Assembly (NCBI GenBank): GCA_001683985.1
Contig: MAEO01000121.1
Coordinates: forward strand, 1-43,125
Direction: 5' to 3'
DNA from: Smithella sp. M82
GTDB lineage: Bacteria; Desulfobacterota; Syntrophia; Syntrophales; Smithellaceae
DNA length: 43,125 nucleotides
Under the pieces are notes generated by a model. The model saw only the letters and a list, made by a program, of their open reading frames with translations. It ran no database searches and was not told where the DNA came from. Positions 1 through 8,135 of this stretch are shown here, in pieces. The translations under genes and the position numbers were made by a program. The first letter of the stretch is position 1. Every line of letters begins with the position of its first letter.

Positions 1-50
1 CTAAAGGGGGAAGTTCCCCTCTTGGGCAAAGAGGGGTTAGGGGAGATTTT
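1..50. repeat. Short palindromic intergenic repeat (window edge)
   Basis: A G-rich/C-rich stretch in which CCCCTCT and AGAGGGG can pair around a TTGGGCAA loop. The pairing continues loosely into flanking GGGGA/CCCCT tracts. No coding frame is evident. It resembles the dispersed palindromic repeats common between genes in Desulfobacterota genomes, but that family assignment is from memory. The left end is cut by the window. Confidence 0.5.
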
Positions 51-87
51 CATGCTCCTTTGTGACGGATACCGTCATGTGGGTTTC

Positions 88-223
88 ATACCATTTCTAA
101 ATCAAAGATGATATTGAAGCGGCAGTGAAACTCAAAGGATGAACTGTTCCGCAACAGCGGGACCAGTTAAAAAAACACGGCGCCCCGCATGTGCCGGGGT
201 TCCCTTCGATTTAGAATTGGTAT
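88..223. repeat. Inverted-repeat element with ATACCAWTTC termini
   Basis: The two 16-base ends, ATACCATTTCTAAATC and GATTTAGAATTGGTAT, are inverted copies with one mismatch. Between them lie about 105 bases with internal hairpins: CTGTT/AACAG around positions 148-161, and a GC-rich CCCCG...CGGGG pair near 183-199. The sequence AAAGATGATAT occurs just inside the left end and, inverted, just outside the right end. No ORF is carried. A second element with the same terminal motif lies at 30358-30423. The pair suggests a non-autonomous MITE-like or REP-like family (inference). Confidence 0.55.
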
Positions 224-262
224 CTTGATATCATCTTTTATCTTAAAAAGGAATAGCACATA

Positions 263-296
263 AAAAAAGCCCGGGAATTTATTCCCCCGGGCTTTT
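263..296 (-). terminator. Rho-independent terminator of the PIN-TRAM gene
   Basis: GCCCGGG (269-275) pairs with CCCGGGC (286-292) across a 10-base loop. On the minus strand the stem is followed by seven T residues, and on the plus strand by four. It lies 25 bases past the stop codon of the PIN-TRAM gene and probably ends the long minus-strand transcription unit. Confidence 0.85.
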
Positions 297-320
297 CACT
301 TCGATAAATAAAATAATTTT

Positions 321-1328
321 CTATTTCTTTTTGTCTGCTGTCTCTTTTAGTTCTGAAAAAATCATTCGGCCGGCAGTCGTCTGTAACACGCTGGTCACAA
401 TGACATCCACATTCATGTTGAGCATTTTCTGCCCGTTGTCTACAATGATCATTGTGCCGTCATCCAAATAACCTACCCCCTGTCCCGTTTCTTTACCTTC
501 CCTGATAATCTTCACGGTCATTTGTTCTCCAGGCAAGACAACGGGTTTCATGGCATTGGCTAATTCATTGACATTCAGAACACGAACACCCTGCAACTGT
601 GCTACTTTGTTTAAATTATAATCATTGGTTAAAAGTTTGGCGTTGAGTTGTTTGGCTAGAGCTACAAGCTTACCATCCACTCCTTTAATTTGGGGGAAAT
701 CCTGTTCGACTATTTCAATGTTGATATTTGAACTTTTTTGCATGTGATTCAGGACATCCAGCCCCCGTCGGCCACGCAATCTTTTCATCGAATCGGAAGA
801 ATCCGCTAAAAATTGCAATTCATTCAAAACAAAACGTGGGACAATCAAATCACCTTCTATGAAGCCACTGTCGCAGATATCAGCTATTCTACCCTCAATA
901 ATTACACTGGTATCCAAAGCGCGATAATCATGACCAGTATTCGGTTGCGGATATAAAAAATTAAATTCTTCTATTTTCTTTGAACCAAGAAAAAGGCCGA
1001 GGTAACCGAATATTCCGGTTATCAACAAGTAAATCCAGGGTATTGCCTGCTGATTCTCCCTTATTTTACTAACGAAATTTAGTCCAAATCCGAATATCAA
1101 AGCAATCAACAGACCGATTATCATCCCCGCTACGCCACCGATAATTACCTTTAAAGATAATTTACGAATTTCTTTTTCAATTCCTATAACTGATAATGCT
1201 ATTAATAATCCAATTATAAAGCCGCCCGCTGATTTAATAATTAAAGTAGAATTGGATTCAGATGTATAATAAACAATAGCGCAGCCACTTATAGAACATG
1301 CCATAATTAAAATAATTCTAACAATCAA
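321..1328 (-). CDS. Membrane-anchored PIN and TRAM domain protein (YacL-like)
   Basis: Predicted membrane-bound PIN-domain nuclease with an RNA-binding TRAM domain. The N-terminal ~120 residues hold about four hydrophobic segments. A PIN domain follows, seen from 'ALDTSVIIEGRI' (first Asp) through 'LLTNDYNLNKVA' (acidic ND pair), and then a C-terminal TRAM domain around 'EGKETGQGVGYLDDGTMIIV'. About 335-338 residues is normal for the YacL family. An AGGAGGT Shine-Dalgarno at 1336-1342 sits 7 bases before a TTG at 1328. A GTG at 1337 overlaps that site, so TTG is the better start. It follows carD, a common pairing in related genomes (from memory). The RNA target is unknown. Confidence 0.85.
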   Translation of the reverse strand: MIVRIILIMACSISGCAIVYYTSESNSTLIIKSAGGFIIGLLIALSVIGIEKEIRKLSLKVIIGGVAGMIIGLLIALIFGFGLNFVSKIRENQQAIPWIYLLITGIFGYLGLFLGSKKIEEFNFLYPQPNTGHDYRALDTSVIIEGRIADICDSGFIEGDLIVPRFVLNELQFLADSSDSMKRLRGRRGLDVLNHMQKSSNINIEIVEQDFPQIKGVDGKLVALAKQLNAKLLTNDYNLNKVAQLQGVRVLNVNELANAMKPVVLPGEQMTVKIIREGKETGQGVGYLDDGTMIIVDNGQKMLNMNVDVIVTSVLQTTAGRMIFSELKETADKKK

Positions 1329-1509
1329 CCGCTTCACCTCCTTTCTACTGATATTGAAATATTTATTTCTAAATTAATCATGTATTTTAAAAATATTTTT
1401 TTAATAAAAAAATGGAGGCAACTCTTACGGTTTTCCTTTAATTAGAAAAGGTAATCTGCCCATTATTAAATTTTCAAAGAACTGTTTTTTAGGATTAAAT
1501 AAGCTGGTG

Positions 1510-1995
1510 TTATTGTACCGTAAAGATCATTTGCAGATTGTGTTCGACTTCTGATTCTTGCGCATTTGTAGCTACGGATATTTCTTTAACCAGCAAATTC
1601 ATTGCTGTATCCATCATTTTTCTTTCTCCGAAAGAAAGATTCTTATCACTTTTTAAGATAAACAAATCCCTTAAAACACCGGCAATTTCAAACACTGAAC
1701 CGGTTTTTATTCTTTCGAGGTATTCTTTATAGCGCTTATTCCATGTCTGTTTATCTATAGTAACGTCTTTATTGCGCAGGATTTCATATACTTTGGGTAT
1801 TTCCTTTTCTAAAATAATTTCACGTAATCCGACTGATTTAACACTCATCATCGGAATCATTATTTTCATTCCGTTACCCATTATTTTCATAACATAAAAA
1901 GGCTGTTTTTTACCCATTACTTCCCTGTTTTCGATAGCTTCAATCACTCCCACGCCATGAGCCGGGTATACAGCCAAATCGCCTACTTTAAACAT
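1510..1995 (-). CDS. carD: CarD/CdnL-family RNA polymerase-binding regulator
   Basis: CdnL/CarD proteins bind the RNA polymerase beta subunit through an N-terminal Tudor-like domain and stabilise open complexes at growth-related promoters. The family signature 'FKVGDLAVYPAHGVGVIE' opens the protein, and a helical C-terminal domain follows. Two starts are possible, an ATG at 2019 and one at 1995. A strong promoter (2031-2059) would begin transcription about five bases before the first ATG. The second ATG has a purine-rich AGGCGAAG upstream and begins at the usual family start, so 1995 is preferred (161 aa; 169 aa with the earlier ATG). It lies downstream of the tRNA pair but has its own promoter. 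Confidence 0.88.
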   Translation of the reverse strand: MFKVGDLAVYPAHGVGVIEAIENREVMGKKQPFYVMKIMGNGMKIMIPMMSVKSVGLREIILEKEIPKVYEILRNKDVTIDKQTWNKRYKEYLERIKTGSVFEIAGVLRDLFILKSDKNLSFGERKMMDTAMNLLVKEISVATNAQESEVEHNLQMIFTVQ

Positions 1996-2030
1996 TTTTT
2001 TCTTCGCCTGCTTTTCCATAATAAAAAAGT

Positions 2031-2059
2031 ATTATACCATTATTAAAACTATTAGTCAA
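2031..2059 (-). promoter_or_regulatory. Sigma-70 type promoter of carD
   Basis: On the minus strand, TTGACT (plus-strand AGTCAA, 2054-2059) and a perfect TATAAT (ATTATA, 2031-2036) are separated by exactly 17 bases. Predicted transcription begins near 2024. This is near-consensus spacing and sequence. Confidence 0.8.
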
Positions 2060-2165
2060 TAACCAATGCATACCATTTAACCAATCTGAAAATGAAAAGA
2101 ATAGTTTTTAAAGAAATGCTTTCATATTTTTTCATAACATACTGATTTATAAAAATTAATAAAAG

Positions 2166-2204
2166 AAAGAGGAGTTGCTTCCATGAAGAAGCAATCTCCT
2201 CTTT
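2166..2204 (-). terminator. Terminator after the tRNA-Gly/tRNA-Cys unit
   Basis: AAAGAGGAG plus TTGCTTC (2166-2181) pair with GAAGCAA plus CTCCTCTTT (2188-2204), giving a 16-bp stem with one bulged base and a 6-base loop. On the minus strand it is followed by CTTTTATT. It lies just downstream of tRNA-Cys and separates the tRNAs from carD. Confidence 0.8.
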
Positions 2205-2212
2205 ATTACTAT

Positions 2213-2288
2213 TGGAGGCGGCACCCGGACTTGAACCGGGGAATAACGGTTTTGCAGACCGCTGCCTTAGCCACTTGGCTATGCCGCC
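2213..2288 (-). tRNA. tRNA-Cys (GCA anticodon)
   Basis: Minus-strand cloverleaf: acceptor stem GGCGGCA/TGCCGCC, D-arm with AGCCAAGTGGCTAAGGC, anticodon loop TCTGCAAAA giving GCA, and T-arm GGTTCAAGTC. The discriminator is U, as expected for tRNA-Cys, and the terminal CCA is encoded at 2213-2215. It is 10 bases downstream of tRNA-Gly and co-transcribed with it. Confidence 0.95.
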
Positions 2289-2298
2289 TAAAATAAAA

Positions 2299-2373
2299 TG
2301 GAGCGGGCGAACGGATTTGAACCGTCGACGTCTACCTTGGCAAGGTAGCACTCTACCGCTGAGTTACGCCCGC
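2299..2373 (-). tRNA. tRNA-Gly (GCC anticodon)
   Basis: Minus-strand cloverleaf: acceptor GCGGGCG/CGCCCGC, anticodon stem CTACC/GGTAG with loop TTGCCAA giving GCC, T-loop GGTTCAAATCC, discriminator U and encoded CCA at 2299-2301. First gene of a two-tRNA transcript whose promoter lies at 2391-2418. Confidence 0.95.
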
Positions 2374-2390
2374 TCATTTAAACGGCGCTG

Positions 2391-2418
2391 AATATAACAA
2401 ATAGCTATCTATTGTCAA
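2391..2418 (-). promoter_or_regulatory. Promoter of the tRNA-Gly/tRNA-Cys unit
   Basis: On the minus strand, TTGACA (plus-strand TGTCAA, 2413-2418) and TATATT (AATATA, 2391-2396) are 16 bases apart. A GC-rich CAGCGCCG follows the -10, as is common for stable-RNA promoters. The tRNA begins about 18 bases downstream of the -10. Confidence 0.75.
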
Positions 2419-2496
2419 CAAAAATAATAATAAATTTAACAATAGATAACAGATCTTTATTATTTTTTCGTTAATTTTTCGTAAAAGTAAAAATTT

Positions 2497-3054
2497 TTAC
2501 TTTACAACGCTCTTGTACATCTTTATAAAATAATCCACTCCTGAATAAATTGTGAGGAACAACGCAATATAAAGGACTACCACTCCAACAACATGAGCAT
2601 TAATACCAAAAACCGAATAATGTATCATTAATGCGGTAACGGCTATAATTTGCGTCACAGTCTTCTGTTTCCCCAAAATGCTTGCCTGTATATAAATTCC
2701 TTCCGAAGAAGCAATACTTCTTATTACATCAACAATCAAATCACGGACAATCGTTACAGCAACTATCCACGCCGGAATACGACCGATGGGAATCATCAAA
2801 ATCATTGCCGAATTAACAATGATTTTATCGGCAATGGGATCGAGAAATTTCCCCATTGTGGTGATCATGTTATATTTTCTGGCAATATAACCGTCGAAAA
2901 AATCTGTGATGGACGCTACAACAAACAAGCCGGCTATAATCAAGCTCCAGAATTCTCCCGGATTAGAAAGCAGAATAAACAAAAAAGGAACTACACCGAT
3001 TCTCATCAATGTTATGGTGTTGGGCAAATTGAAAGTTTCGCGCCTTGAAATCAT
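2497..3054 (-). CDS. pgsA: CDP-diacylglycerol--glycerol-3-phosphate 3-phosphatidyltransferase
   Basis: Makes phosphatidylglycerol phosphate from CDP-diacylglycerol and glycerol-3-phosphate in the inner membrane, the committed step to phosphatidylglycerol and cardiolipin. The CDP-alcohol phosphotransferase motif DG-x2-AR-x8-G-x3-D-x3-D is complete at D54, G55, A58, R59, G68, D72 and D76. About five to six hydrophobic helices follow the N-terminal 'NLPNTITLMRI' typical of PgsA. At 185 aa it has the usual length. It follows the transaldolase-like gene by 35 bases and precedes the tRNA pair, probably the last protein gene of the arg-dap operon. Confidence 0.93.
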   Translation of the reverse strand: MISRRETFNLPNTITLMRIGVVPFLFILLSNPGEFWSLIIAGLFVVASITDFFDGYIARKYNMITTMGKFLDPIADKIIVNSAMILMIPIGRIPAWIVAVTIVRDLIVDVIRSIASSEGIYIQASILGKQKTVTQIIAVTALMIHYSVFGINAHVVGVVVLYIALFLTIYSGVDYFIKMYKSVVK

Positions 3055-3089
3055 TTTCTGATACTTTTTAAATAATTAGCCTAACTATA

Positions 3090-3737
3090 TTATTTTTGGG
3101 GCACCTTCTTCCAGTCTTCCAGAAAAGCTTCTATTCCTTTTTCCGTTAACGGATGCTTTACCAACTGGGCTATTACTTTGAAAGGAATCGTAGCTATATC
3201 CGCACCCATTAAAGCCGCATCTAAAACATGACGGGGATGACGTATACTGGCAACAATTACTTCCGTTTCGTAACAATAATTCTCGTAAATAGTAAGGATT
3301 TGATCAACTATTTCCATACCGTCATGAGTTATATCATCCAGACGGCCGACAAACGGGCTCACGTAACGCGCTCCCGCTTTGGCAGCCATTAATGCCTGAA
3401 GCGGGGAAAATATCAGGGTCTGATTCACATCAATGCCGGCATCGGCAAACATCCTTGTCGCCTTTAATCCTTCGGTTGATAAAGGAACTTTAATTACGAC
3501 ATTACTTCCCAGACGCGCCAGTTTTTTACCTTCGGCAAACATTGCTTTTGCTTCCTGACTTACGACCTCCAGACTTACCGGTCCTTTGACAATTTTCAAT
3601 ATATCTTTGACTACAGAGTCAAAATCTTTTTTTTCTTTGGCTATCAGCGATGGGTTGGTTGTAACTCCGTCTGCCATACCCAGAGCAATCCCTTCTTTGA
3701 TTTCTTCTATATTGGCAGTATCAATAAAAAATTTCAT
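3090..3737 (-). CDS. Transaldolase / fructose-6-phosphate aldolase family protein
   Basis: Small (215 aa) single-domain TIM-barrel aldolase of the TalC/FSA group. The family transfers dihydroxyacetone units or cleaves fructose-6-phosphate in the non-oxidative pentose phosphate pathway. The opening '[16 protein letters not shown]', the 'GVTTNPSL' strand, and the Schiff-base lysine K83 in 'VVIKVPLS' are present. A GGGAG ribosome site precedes the ATG. Whether it acts as true transaldolase or as FSA cannot be told from sequence. Given its place in a biosynthetic operon, pentose interconversion is the simpler reading. Confidence 0.9.
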   Translation of the reverse strand: MKFFIDTANIEEIKEGIALGMADGVTTNPSLIAKEKKDFDSVVKDILKIVKGPVSLEVVSQEAKAMFAEGKKLARLGSNVVIKVPLSTEGLKATRMFADAGIDVNQTLIFSPLQALMAAKAGARYVSPFVGRLDDITHDGMEIVDQILTIYENYCYETEVIVASIRHPRHVLDAALMGADIATIPFKVIAQLVKHPLTEKGIEAFLEDWKKVPQK

Positions 3738-3754
3738 AAATTCTCCCGTTGAGT

Positions 3755-4018
3755 TCAGTTATTTTTTTCTGCTTCGTATTTATCACTACATCGTTTACTG
3801 CAGAAGTAATAATCCCTGCCGGATATTTCTTTTTTGAAGGCCTGACTAATCGGAACATAAGTGTGACAAACAGGGTCTTCAACCAACTCTTCTCCTTTGC
3901 TCGATTCGGTTTTGTATTTATCATATTTATTTTCCAAAGGTCTTGATTGCCTGATGAAGCTGAATATCTTATACAGCAAATAAATCAATAAGAGAAACAA
4001 TATTAATCGGATAATCAT
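3755..4018 (-). CDS. Small membrane protein with a YHS/TRASH-like metal site (PP0621-like)
   Basis: 87 aa. Residues 1-18 form one hydrophobic helix, then comes a charged linker, then a C-terminal mini-domain with a Cys in '[10 protein letters not shown]' and two more in '[13 protein letters not shown]'. Spacing and the YFCS..C pattern match YHS/TRASH-type metal-binding modules and the small PP0621-like proteins, often found near folK or dapB in Deltaproteobacteria (from memory). Likely inner-membrane anchored. The metal and function are unknown. It is separated from folK by 22 bases and probably belongs to the same operon. Confidence 0.7.
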   Translation of the reverse strand: MIIRLILFLLLIYLLYKIFSFIRQSRPLENKYDKYKTESSKGEELVEDPVCHTYVPISQAFKKEISGRDYYFCSKRCSDKYEAEKNN

Positions 4019-4040
4019 AGCATTCCTAAATAGTTTGATT

Positions 4041-4535
4041 TCAATTCCTGATTACTTTGATGATTTTATCATCAGTTAATCTTTCTTTCAGTCCGCGGAT
4101 AGAAATACAAAAAACAGGATGTATCAAATAAGATGTTAATTCGTCTAACGGCTCCAAAACAAAACGCCTTTTGTGTATTTCCGGATGCGGCACTTCCAAA
4201 TCAGTTTCCTGAATCAGGTCGTGACCATAAAAAAGAAGATCGAGATCTATAATCCTAGGACCGCCTTTCACTTCGCGCCTGCGTCCCATATCCTTTTCGA
4301 TGTTCTGCAATTCCTGTAACAACTTACGGGCAGAAAGTACCGTCCTGATTTCCGCTGCTGCATTTACAAAATAATTCTGATTTACAATACCTACCGGCTC
4401 CGTCTCATAAAAAGACGAAACCCTCGTTACCTCTATTCCCTTGCACGCGCCAAGATTTTCAACGGCATTCCGGCAGTTCTTTAAAGCATTGCCTAAATTA
4501 GAACCAATCCCGATGTAACATATTATACCGTTCAA
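4041..4535 (-). CDS. folK: 2-amino-4-hydroxy-6-hydroxymethyldihydropteridine pyrophosphokinase
   Basis: Transfers pyrophosphate from ATP to 6-hydroxymethyl-dihydropterin in folate synthesis. Family landmarks include 'YIGIGSNLG' at the N-terminus, 'VSSFYETEPVG', 'GRRREVKGGPRIIDLDLLFY' (pterin/ATP and Mg-binding DLD) and 'VPHPEIHKRRFVLEPL'. Length 164 aa is typical. The start is a TTG that overlaps the dapB stop as TTGA, implying translational coupling. It is embedded in the dap operon. Confidence 0.93.
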   Translation of the reverse strand: MNGIICYIGIGSNLGNALKNCRNAVENLGACKGIEVTRVSSFYETEPVGIVNQNYFVNAAAEIRTVLSARKLLQELQNIEKDMGRRREVKGGPRIIDLDLLFYGHDLIQETDLEVPHPEIHKRRFVLEPLDELTSYLIHPVFCISIRGLKERLTDDKIIKVIRN

Positions 4536-5362
4536 ATTTTCTTGCCTTTTGATTTTTTTTCCCTTAATCCTAAGACATCCTGCATATCATACAGGCCGTT
4601 TTTCTGATTCACAATCCATTGCGCTGCGCGAATCGCCCCCCTGGCAAAATTGTCACGATTATGAGCACGGTGAATAAACTCCAGTCTTTCTCCTGCTCCG
4701 CCAAAAATAACCGTATGATCACCGGCAATATCACCGGCGCGAATTGTTTGTATACCTATTTCTTTTTTTGTTCTCTCGCCAATCAGACCCCGGCGTGAAT
4801 AAACCAATGTTTCCTCAATATTACACCCGCGCTTTTCACATATAACTTTTGCCATTTGCAATGCCGTTCCACTGGGAGCGTCTTTTTTTAAATGATGGTG
4901 AGCCTCGACAATTTCAATATCGTAATCATCTTTGAGTATTTCTGCGCAGTACTCCAAAACTTTCAGCATCACATTCACGCCGACACTCATATTAGGACTT
5001 AATAAACAACGTGTGTTTTTTGCCAGTTTTTTAATTTCCCGCATTTCAGACTCGGTAAATCCGGTAGAGCCGATAACTATGGCACGATTTTTCTGGCGGG
5101 CTATCTTCAAATAATTAAGAGAAGATTCATGACTCGTAAAATCGATAACAACATCCGCCTGGTCAATACAATCAGCCAATTTATCGCAAGCTAAAACACC
5201 TGTTTCACCCAATCCCAGCCCCTGACCTATATCACAACCAATAATCGGATGGCCTGTAACTTCTACAGCTCCTACAACATTTATCCCCTCTGTAGCGGAA
5301 ATGAGACTTATTATCTTACCTCCCATTCTTCCACCGGCGCCTGTAACAACAGCTTTGACCAT
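4532..5362 (-). CDS. dapB: 4-hydroxy-tetrahydrodipicolinate reductase
   Basis: NAD(P)H-dependent second committed step of diaminopimelate/lysine synthesis, acting on the product of the adjacent dapA. The nucleotide-binding loop GAGGRMGG lies at residues 8-15. The catalytic segment 'EAHHHLKKDAPSGTA' contains H155/H156 and K160. The C-terminus carries a short lysine-rich tail ('REKKSKGKKI') just before the folK overlap. 276 aa is slightly longer than usual because of that tail. It is 42 bases downstream of dapA. Confidence 0.95.
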   Translation of the reverse strand: MVKAVVTGAGGRMGGKIISLISATEGINVVGAVEVTGHPIIGCDIGQGLGLGETGVLACDKLADCIDQADVVIDFTSHESSLNYLKIARQKNRAIVIGSTGFTESEMREIKKLAKNTRCLLSPNMSVGVNVMLKVLEYCAEILKDDYDIEIVEAHHHLKKDAPSGTALQMAKVICEKRGCNIEETLVYSRRGLIGERTKKEIGIQTIRAGDIAGDHTVIFGGAGERLEFIHRAHNRDNFARGAIRAAQWIVNQKNGLYDMQDVLGLREKKSKGKKI

Positions 5363-5404
5363 AATATTGTATCCTTCTTAATTTATTCTTTTACCGCCGT
5401 ATAA

Positions 5405-6277
5405 TTAAATCAAACCGTAATCGGTCATAGTTTTTTTCAATCTTTCAAAATTAGTTTCAGTCATTTTACAAAGCGGCAACCTGTATTCATACTCTATTTT
5501 ACCCATCAACGCCAGCGCCGCTTTAACCGGAATGGGATTGACTTCGACAAAAAGCATGTCAATCAACGCACTCATTTTGTAATGGAGAGCTTTAGCCTTT
5601 GCCCTGTCACCGGCTTCAAAGGCATCAATCAATGCCGCCATATCCACCGGAGCCACATTGGAGACAACAGAAATAACGCCTGCGCCGCCTATCGCCATTA
5701 ACGGCAGAGTAAGAATGTCGTCACCCGACAAAACGGCAAAATCTTTCCCGCAAAGATTTATAATATCGCTCATTTGTTTGATAGATCCTGATGCTTCTTT
5801 AATACCTGCTATATTTTTTATTTGTGCCAGTTTGGCAACCATTTCCGGCATGAGATTTACACCGGTTCGGCTCGGTATATTATAAGGAATTATTGGAATA
5901 GAAACATTTTCGGCTATAGTCTTAAAATGCTGATAAAGACCTTCCTGTGTGGGACGGTTATAATATGGACACACGATAAGCGCTCCATCGGCTCCCGCTT
6001 CATAGGCATGTTTGGTTAGACGCAGGGCTTCCGTCGTGCTGTTTGAGCCTGTGCCTGCAATAACGGGAACTCTTTTTCTCACGGCATCGACAGTAATTTC
6101 AATGACCCGGTCATGTTCCTCATGGGAAAGAGTTGCTGATTCTCCCGTAGTCCCACAGGGCACAATTGCATCCGTCCCGCTGGCAATTTGAAATTCGATG
6201 AGTTCACGTAAAGCTTTCTCATCAATCTGATTACTTTTAAAAGGTGTAACAATAGCGACCATTGCGCCCTTAAACAT
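5405..6277 (-). CDS. dapA: 4-hydroxy-tetrahydrodipicolinate synthase
   Basis: Condenses pyruvate with aspartate semialdehyde, the entry to the diaminopimelate pathway. TIM-barrel protein of 290 aa with the 'CGTTGE' loop (T43, T44), Y132 in 'PYNIPSRTG', and Schiff-base lysine K160 in 'GIKEASGS'. A strong AAGGAGG precedes the ATG. In Geobacter-like operons lysA and dapF lie between the arg genes and dapA (from memory). Here a lipoprotein gene abuts dapA directly and neither lysA nor dapF is in the window. Confidence 0.96.
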   Translation of the reverse strand: MFKGAMVAIVTPFKSNQIDEKALRELIEFQIASGTDAIVPCGTTGESATLSHEEHDRVIEITVDAVRKRVPVIAGTGSNSTTEALRLTKHAYEAGADGALIVCPYYNRPTQEGLYQHFKTIAENVSIPIIPYNIPSRTGVNLMPEMVAKLAQIKNIAGIKEASGSIKQMSDIINLCGKDFAVLSGDDILTLPLMAIGGAGVISVVSNVAPVDMAALIDAFEAGDRAKAKALHYKMSALIDMLFVEVNPIPVKAALALMGKIEYEYRLPLCKMTETNFERLKKTMTDYGLI

Positions 6278-6298
6278 AAAAGGCCTCCTTAACTTTCA

Positions 6299-6748
6299 TC
6301 ATTTTAATTTTATCTCTGCGGCCGAAACTTCCCGGCATTCATTATAATCATCACAAACCAATAAACGATAATTGTACGTTCTCCCTTTCGTGACCTTATT
6401 ATCGGTAAAACTGACCTTTATATATTCCTCATTGTCTTGTCTTATATTTCCCGGAGAAACCCTACCGATACGTTTGAATGTTCCGGAACATATTTTGCAT
6501 TCGTTTCCGGCGCCGCCCAACTCGCTCTTTTCTACGGCAATATAACTTATTTCCGAATTTTTACGATGATAATCCCAATTCAAAATGATGACGTTATCGG
6601 TTGAGTCGGCTTTAAAATTTCTAATAATTGGCGCATCGCCTTTTACAACCGATGGAATTACCGGATTTCCTTTTACACCGCAACCGGTCAAATTTGCAAA
6701 GACTGCCAGAAAGACTAATGAGCTATATTTTACGTATATCCTTTTCAA
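6299..6748 (-). CDS. Small lipoprotein, LptM/YifL-like N-terminus with fibronectin III-like body
   Basis: 149 aa. An N-terminal hydrophobic stretch ends in the lipobox-like 'LTGCGVKGNP', so lipidation at Cys23 is expected. 'GCGVKGNPVIP' resembles the GCGxKGxPxxP start of LptM/YifL-type lipoproteins found beside lysA or argH. The remainder ('IILNWDYHRKNSEISYIAVEKS...' to 'TYNYRLLVCDD') reads like a fibronectin type III beta-sandwich. The only suitable start is a TTG 26 bases inside the end of argH, suggesting coupling. Function unknown; LptM is linked to LPS-assembly protein LptD in E. coli, but that role cannot be transferred here. Confidence 0.75.
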   Translation of the reverse strand: MKRIYVKYSSLVFLAVFANLTGCGVKGNPVIPSVVKGDAPIIRNFKADSTDNVIILNWDYHRKNSEISYIAVEKSELGGAGNECKICSGTFKRIGRVSPGNIRQDNEEYIKVSFTDNKVTKGRTYNYRLLVCDDYNECREVSAAEIKLK

Positions 6749-8111
6749 AATCTTTTATCCTCTTTAATACGGCCTCAGTTGCCGTTCCTCCTGCGTGTTT
6801 GCGGGAATTAACAGCTTTATCCGGTGTGATTATATTCTTAATATCGTCAGCAAAACCCCTGTAAAATGTCTGAAATTCTTTTAACGTCAGGTTGTCTAAT
6901 CCTTTTTCATTTTTGAGACAATAAGAAACTATTTTCCCTGCAATCTCATGCGCACGGCGGAAAGGCATGCCTTTACCCACAAGATATTCGGCTATATCGG
7001 TCGCCGTGGAAAATCCTCCTTTTGCTGCCATAATCATTTTTGCAGCATTAAATTCACAGTGCTTAAGCATTTCCGTAAATATTGCCAGACAACTTTCTAC
7101 GGTATCAACGGCATCAAACAAAGGTTCCTTGTCTTCCTGCAAATCACGATTGTAAGTCATGGGCAATCCCTTTAATATTGTCATTATGGCAATAAGATCT
7201 CCGTAAACTCTGCCGGTTTTCCCCCTGATCAATTCCGCCACATCCGGATTTTTCTTTTGCGGCATTATGCTGCTGCCTGTAGTATAGGCATCCGATATTT
7301 CGACAAAACCGAATTCATCAGAAGACCATAAAACCAAATCTTCGCAAAAACGGCTGAGATGCATCATAATAAGAGAAGCTGCAAAAATAAATTCCGCGAT
7401 GAAGTCTCTGTCGGCAACCGTGTCCATACTGTTTTTGCTGACTTCAGGAAAATACAGTAATTTTGCCGTCCGATTCCGATCAATAGGCAACCCTGTACCG
7501 GCTAATGCCGCAGCGCCTAAAGGAAGAACATTAAGCCTTCCGAGACAGTCTTTCAGTCTTTGAATATCCCGACTAAACATTTCTCCGAATGCCAGAAAAT
7601 AATGCGAAAGCAAAACCGGCTGTGCTTTTTGCATATGAGTATAACCGGGCATAATAGTTTTAATTTCCCTTTTTGCCATTTCCAGTAAACGCAGTTGCAA
7701 AGAAGTTGTCAGCGCGGTTATTTTTTTAATTTCCGCCCGCAAATAAAGCCGAACATCCAGAACTATCTGATCGTTGCGGCTTCTTGCCGAATGAAGCTTA
7801 CCGCCCGTTTCACCTATGCGTTTAATCAGTTCTTTTTCGATAGCCATATGAATATCTTCATCGGCAGCCATGAATTTCAACTTGCCTTTTTCTATATCTT
7901 TCAAAATATCTTTCAAAGTCGAAACAATTTTCTTGGCCTCTTTTTGTGATATTATATTCTGTCCGGCAAGCATTGTTGCATGAGCTATAGAGCCTTCTAT
8001 ATCATAAGAATAAAGCCTCCGGTCATAATGAATTGATGAAGTAAATTTCTCTACATTGCCGGCCGTTGATTTCTGAAATCTTCCGCTCCAGGGTTTTTTG
8101 CCGGTTGTCAT
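6723..8111 (-). CDS. argH: Argininosuccinate lyase
   Basis: Last step of arginine synthesis: splits argininosuccinate into arginine and fumarate. The fumarase/ASL signature 'GSSIMPQKKNPD' (mobile catalytic-serine loop) and the N-terminal 'WSGRF' are both clear, and 'SARSRNDQ' is present. 462 aa is the normal length. It follows argG by 24 bases and overlaps the lipoprotein start. Confidence 0.96.
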   Translation of the reverse strand: MTTGKKPWSGRFQKSTAGNVEKFTSSIHYDRRLYSYDIEGSIAHATMLAGQNIISQKEAKKIVSTLKDILKDIEKGKLKFMAADEDIHMAIEKELIKRIGETGGKLHSARSRNDQIVLDVRLYLRAEIKKITALTTSLQLRLLEMAKREIKTIMPGYTHMQKAQPVLLSHYFLAFGEMFSRDIQRLKDCLGRLNVLPLGAAALAGTGLPIDRNRTAKLLYFPEVSKNSMDTVADRDFIAEFIFAASLIMMHLSRFCEDLVLWSSDEFGFVEISDAYTTGSSIMPQKKNPDVAELIRGKTGRVYGDLIAIMTILKGLPMTYNRDLQEDKEPLFDAVDTVESCLAIFTEMLKHCEFNAAKMIMAAKGGFSTATDIAEYLVGKGMPFRRAHEIAGKIVSYCLKNEKGLDNLTLKEFQTFYRGFADDIKNIITPDKAVNSRKHAGGTATEAVLKRIKDFEKDIRKI

Positions 8112-8135
8112 GCTGTTTCTCCGTTTGGATTAAAT

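Noticed and set aside
1430-1470. Possible terminator after carD
   Set aside because: TTTTC/GAAAA arms pair only weakly, the flanks mismatch, and no T-run follows on the minus strand.
2052-2351. 99-codon minus-strand frame across the tRNAs
   Set aside because: It runs through tRNA-Gly, tRNA-Cys and their terminator, so it is a chance frame over structural RNA genes.
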